Source of the DNA: Rubrivivax sp.
GTDB lineage: Bacteria; Pseudomonadota; Gammaproteobacteria; Burkholderiales; Burkholderiaceae_C
Reading direction: 5' to 3'
DNA: 64,000 nucleotides
Assembly: GCA_027484825.1 (NCBI GenBank)
Contig: JAIXSE010000001.1
Location: 161,415-225,414, forward strand
Shown: positions 60,917 to 64,000 of the stretch, piece after piece
How positions within the stretch are numbered: the first letter of the stretch is position 1
Layout of the letters: every line of letters starts with the position of its first letter
The notes under the pieces: model-generated
Told to the model about the DNA's origin: nothing
Database searches by the model: none
What the model saw: only the letters and a program-made list of their open reading frames with translations
Position numbers and translations under genes: made by a program

Positions 60917-62674
60917 ATGACTGCTGTAACCACGACCGCTGGCACCATCACCGCTGCCCCCCCGACCGTCGGGACCACCCCCATTACCTATGCCGACAAA
61001 CCCTGGTTGGCGAGTTATCCGCAAGGGGTGGCGGCTGAAATTCCGCTGGACCGTTATGGGTCCTTGGTGGAGTTGCTGGAAGAAGCCTTTCGGGTGCATG
61101 CCCGCCGGGATGCAGCGGTCTGCATGGACCAGCGGCTGACGTTCGCGCAGGTGGATACCTACTCAAAAGCGTTGGGAGCGTGGCTCCAGGGTCGCGGCCT
61201 GGCCAAAGGCGCACGGGTGGCCATCATGATGCCCAATGTTCTGCAGTACATGGTGACGATTGCGGCCATCCTGCGGGCGGGGTATGTCGTTGTGAATGTG
61301 AACCCGCTGTACACGCCGCGGGAGCTGGAGCATCAGCTCAAGGATTCCGGCGCGCAAGCCATCATCGTCCTGGAGAATTTTGCGAAAACCTTGTCCGAGG
61401 TGATCGAGCGGACCCAGGTCCAGCACGTGGTGCTGACCGGGTTGGGTGACATGCTCGGCTGGGCCAAAGGCCCCCTGGTCAATTTTGCGGTGCGCCATCT
61501 GAAGAAGATGGTGCCGGAGTTCCGCCTGCCGATGACACAAGGTCGTACGGTGACGCGGTTCAAGCAGGCGTTGTCAGAAGGCGCGCAGTCGGCGCTCCAG
61601 CCGGTCACGCTGCGGGCCGATGATCCGGCCTTTCTGCAGTACACAGGGGGCACTACCGGTTTGTCCAAGGGTGCCACGCTGCTGCATCGCAATGTGGTGG
61701 CCAATATCTTGCAGAGCGAAGCCTGGTTCTCGCCCATGCTGGGCAAGCTCGGCAACAAGCCGCTGACCATCGTCTGTGCGCTCCCGCTGTATCACATCTT
61801 CGCGCTGACGGCCTGCTACATGCTGGGTGCGCGCCTGGGGATGATGAACCTGTTGATCCCCAACCCGCGGGACATCCCCGGGTTCGTTGCGACGCTGCGC
61901 AACTACAAGGTCAATATGTTCCCTGCGGTCAATACGCTGTTCAACGCGCTGGCCAATGACCCGGCCTTTGCGAAGCTGGATTTCAGCGAGCTGGTCATCT
62001 CCAATGGCGGGGGTATGGCGGTGCAGCAGGCAACGGCCGAGAAATGGCAGCGGATCACGGGCTGCGCGGTGGTGGAGGGATATGGTTTGTCGGAAACCGC
62101 CCCGGTGGCCACCGTGAACCGTCTGGATCTGGAGGGTTTCAACGGGTCGATTGGGTTGCCGGTGCCCAATACCGAGATCGCCATCCGGGACGATGCCGGG
62201 CGAGATGTGCCGCTGGGTGAGCGGGGGGAGATCTGCATCCGTGGCCCACAGGTGATGGCCGGGTACTGGAATCGCCCCGAGGAGACGGCTCAGGCGATCG
62301 GCCCGGACGGGTTCTTCAAGACGGGCGATATCGGCGTGATGGATGAACAGGGATTCACCCGCATCGTGGACCGCAAAAAGGACATGATTTTGGTGAGCGG
62401 CTTCAATGTCTATCCGACCGAGATTGAGCAGGTGGTGAACATGCACCCCGGGGTGCTGGAGTGCGCCGCGGTTGGCGTGCCGGATCCTCATTCTGGAGAG
62501 GCGGTGAAGCTGTTCGTGATCAAGAAGGACCCGGCCCTGGCTGAAGAGGACCTCAGCGCCTACTGTCACGCCCAGTTCACCGGCTACAAGCGACCCAAGT
62601 ACATCGAATTCCGGGACGATTTGCCCAAGACCAATGTGGGCAAGATCTTGCGGCGGGAGCTGCGGCAGCACTGA
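60917..62674 (+). CDS. fadD: Long-chain-fatty-acid--CoA ligase
   Basis: A 585-residue adenylate-forming enzyme that activates fatty acids as CoA esters. Core motifs are FLQYTGGTTGLSKGATLLHRN (ATP/AMP), VVEGYGLSETAPVATVN, FFKTGDIGVMDEQGFTRIVDRKKDMILVSGFNVYPTEIE and the catalytic Lys region LPKTNVGKILRREL. The ATG 60917 (MTAVTTT) has GGAGAC upstream and is preferred to a frame open from 60746. Length matches FadD. The next gene, an MBL hydrolase, begins 17 bases later. Confidence 0.94.
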   Translation: MTAVTTTAGTITAAPPTVGTTPITYADKPWLASYPQGVAAEIPLDRYGSLVELLEEAFRVHARRDAAVCMDQRLTFAQVDTYSKALGAWLQGRGLAKGARVAIMMPNVLQYMVTIAAILRAGYVVVNVNPLYTPRELEHQLKDSGAQAIIVLENFAKTLSEVIERTQVQHVVLTGLGDMLGWAKGPLVNFAVRHLKKMVPEFRLPMTQGRTVTRFKQALSEGAQSALQPVTLRADDPAFLQYTGGTTGLSKGATLLHRNVVANILQSEAWFSPMLGKLGNKPLTIVCALPLYHIFALTACYMLGARLGMMNLLIPNPRDIPGFVATLRNYKVNMFPAVNTLFNALANDPAFAKLDFSELVISNGGGMAVQQATAEKWQRITGCAVVEGYGLSETAPVATVNRLDLEGFNGSIGLPVPNTEIAIRDDAGRDVPLGERGEICIRGPQVMAGYWNRPEETAQAIGPDGFFKTGDIGVMDEQGFTRIVDRKKDMILVSGFNVYPTEIEQVVNMHPGVLECAAVGVPDPHSGEAVKLFVIKKDPALAEEDLSAYCHAQFTGYKRPKYIEFRDDLPKTNVGKILRRELRQH

Positions 62675-62691
62675 GCGGTCGTTTTGTCGCC

Positions 62692-63819
62692 ATGGTGAAG
62701 GAGTGGGTGCCGGGCGTGGTGGTGTTGGAGCGGGGATGGCTGTCCTCGAACAACGTCGTGCTCCGGGTGCCTGGGCCGTTTGGGCCGTTTGGGCCACCGT
62801 CTGGGGCTGCGGCGCAGGTGAATGCGGGCTTGTGCGCGGATGGCCACGGTGAATACCACCGGCAAGACCGCGAAGGTGGGGACGTTGGGGGCGGGGGTGT
62901 TTGTGGCCTCAATGGCCTTGCCATGGTGGTGGATACCGGCCACGTCAGGCATGCCGCCCAAACTGTTGAGCTGCTGCAGGAGGTCACCAAGGGCTTTGAT
63001 CTGTTCGCGGTGGTCAACACGCATCTGCACTCAGATCATTGCGGCGGGAACGCGGCTGTGGCTGAGCGATTCAACGCCCAGGTTCTGATTCCGCCCGGTG
63101 ACTTTGAAGCGGCACGTGCCTGGGACGAGGATCGGCTGAGTTTCAAGGAGACGGGCCAGTGTTGTCAGGCGTTTGTGCCCTCCGCCAGGTTAATGCCGGG
63201 AAGCAGGCTGCCACAGCCGTTTGATCGCTGGGAGGTTCATGCGGCACCGGGGCATGACCCCGCTTCCATCATCCTGTTTGATCCCGCCAGCCGTGTGGTG
63301 ATCTCTGCCGACGCGCTGTGGGAGAACGGGTTCGGGATTGTGTTTCCCGAGCTGCAAGGGCAAGACGCCTTTGCTGAGGTGGAGGCAAGTCTTGATCTGA
63401 TCGAACGCCTGAAGCCGGCCTCCGTCATTCCAGGCCATGGGGCGCCATTCACCGATGTCGCTTCCGCACTGACGCGAGCGCGGGCACGTCTGGCGCATTT
63501 TCGGCGTGACCCACGCCGGCATGCGCTGCATGCCGCCAAAGCGCTGATGGTGTTCAGGGTGATGGAGGCGGAGCGGATGTCCTTGGACGAGCTGGTCCAG
63601 TGGGCAGCGGTCACGCCGATCTTTGAGAGGATTCGCCGGGTGGCTGAAGGGGATGGAGCAACCCTTCAGGAAAGCGAAAGGGAATTGCCAGTTCCAACTG
63701 CAGCAACTGCGAATCCGGCCGCTGATTGGGTTCGGCCTTTGATCGAGGAATTGCTGCGGGCCGGGAGTTTGAAGAAGGACCCGGTGGCCGGCACTGCCGT
63801 CGTTCTAATGGCGGGTTGA
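62692..63819 (+). CDS. MBL-fold metallo-hydrolase with an internal low-complexity insert
   Basis: A 375-residue metallo-hydrolase. It starts VPGVVVLERGWLSSNNVVL, and the metal site THLHSDHCGGN follows at residues 110-120, with VHAAPGHDPASIILFD, VVISADALW and VIPGHGAPFTD. The piece joining the first strands to AMVVDTGHVRHAAQTVELL (residues about 26-76) is Gly/Pro-rich and much longer than in relatives, where the two strands are nearly adjacent. It lies 17 bases after fadD, so the pair may act together on acyl compounds; the substrate is unknown. Confidence 0.8.
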   Translation: MVKEWVPGVVVLERGWLSSNNVVLRVPGPFGPFGPPSGAAAQVNAGLCADGHGEYHRQDREGGDVGGGGVCGLNGLAMVVDTGHVRHAAQTVELLQEVTKGFDLFAVVNTHLHSDHCGGNAAVAERFNAQVLIPPGDFEAARAWDEDRLSFKETGQCCQAFVPSARLMPGSRLPQPFDRWEVHAAPGHDPASIILFDPASRVVISADALWENGFGIVFPELQGQDAFAEVEASLDLIERLKPASVIPGHGAPFTDVASALTRARARLAHFRRDPRRHALHAAKALMVFRVMEAERMSLDELVQWAAVTPIFERIRRVAEGDGATLQESERELPVPTAATANPAADWVRPLIEELLRAGSLKKDPVAGTAVVLMAG

Positions 63820-63900
63820 TTTGGAAATACTAGGCTTTCGGTGAATCTGCGTGAACCGGCCTTTAGTAGAAGCCCATTGATTTTCAAATCCCCAAAAGCA

Positions 63901-63933
63901 AAACCCCCTGAACTGCTGGAGTTCAGGGGGTTT
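63901..63933 (-). terminator. Terminator of the ribosomal RNA operon
   Basis: CCCCCTGAAC (63904-63913) pairs with GTTCAGGGGG (63921-63930), extended by A-T pairs, with a 7-nt loop. Read leftward, T-rich bases follow (TTTTGCTTTT). It stands just after the 5S rRNA end, as expected for an rrn operon on the minus strand. Confidence 0.85.
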
Positions 63934-63946
63934 GCAGGGATATTAG

Positions 63947-64000
63947 CCTGACGATGACCTACTTTCACACGGGAATCCGCACTATCATCGGCGCTGAGTC
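63947..64000 (-). rRNA. rrf: 5S ribosomal RNA, 3' end, partial
   Basis: Read on the minus strand, the sequence includes GATAGTGCGGATTCCCGTGT and then AAAGTAGGTCATCGTCAGGC, the conserved 3' part of betaproteobacterial 5S rRNA. The rest lies beyond the right edge, presumably preceded by 23S and 16S genes. The exact last base is uncertain by one or two positions. Confidence 0.92.

Overview
The window is a piece of a high-GC betaproteobacterial chromosome. The gene order corC-lnt-glyQ-glyS-gmhB-plsC-YgjP-type protease, the order dksA-STAS protein-hslV-hslU, a LiuR/IcmF pair and the dominance of RidA, MCP and GGDEF proteins point to the order Burkholderiales, most likely the Roseateles/Mitsuaria/Rubrivivax neighbourhood. 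That assignment is an inference from gene content, not a database result. No phage, insertion sequence, CRISPR array or tRNA was seen. A 5S rRNA runs off the right end.

Layout. 1-4.0 kb: end of an S9-type peptidase, a catalytic-domain-less M48 relative with a DUF898 membrane protein, AdoMet decarboxylase, and the regulator LiuR divergent from a metallo-beta-lactamase-fold hydrolase. 4.0-4.6 kb: non-coding, with a 103-bp hairpin element. 4.6-12.8 kb: leftward housekeeping run (protease, plsC, gmhB, glyS, glyQ, lnt, corC). 12.9-18.8 kb: rightward CobW GTPase, dksA, STAS protein, hslVU. 19-25 kb: RlaP-type nucleotidyltransferase, coaX, a chemoreceptor, DUF3617, RidA and an MFS transporter. 24.9-35.7 kb: leftward nitrate/nitrite assimilation cluster nrtA-nrtB-nrtD-nirB-nirD-nasA-cobA with its regulator nasT. 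35.9-43.7 kb: icmF, two chemoreceptors and a ChaA antiporter. 43.8-52.7 kb: two GGDEF proteins, DUF72, CreA, rhodanese/FtrA pair, two sister GNATs and a sugar dehydrogenase. 53-58 kb: EF-G-like GTPase, small unknown proteins and an HDOD protein. 58-63.8 kb: Lrp regulator divergent from hpd, lipase, fadD and a second MBL hydrolase.

How the genes work together. The nitrogen cluster is coherent: NrtABD imports nitrate, NasA reduces it to nitrite, NirBD reduces nitrite to ammonium, and CobA starts siroheme synthesis for NirB. Its leader can be read in detail: a sigma-54 promoter places the transcript start one base before an ANTAR two-hairpin RNA, and the second hairpin excludes an intrinsic terminator. 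NasT, encoded just upstream, is the expected antiterminator. Two near-identical LiuR palindromes, 33 kb apart, tie liuR/MBL to icmF, so branched-chain acyl-CoA metabolism appears coregulated here.

The least explained signal is a family of three intergenic hairpin elements (4289-4391, 47107-47209, 56118-56212). Two copies have 27-bp perfect arms and a 49-nt loop of conserved sequence. Their arms differ at 12 positions, each compensated on the other side, which indicates selection for the fold. A second repeat family (69-bp tandem units at 45036-45254, and one copy that forms the 3' end of cobA) is also dispersed in the window.
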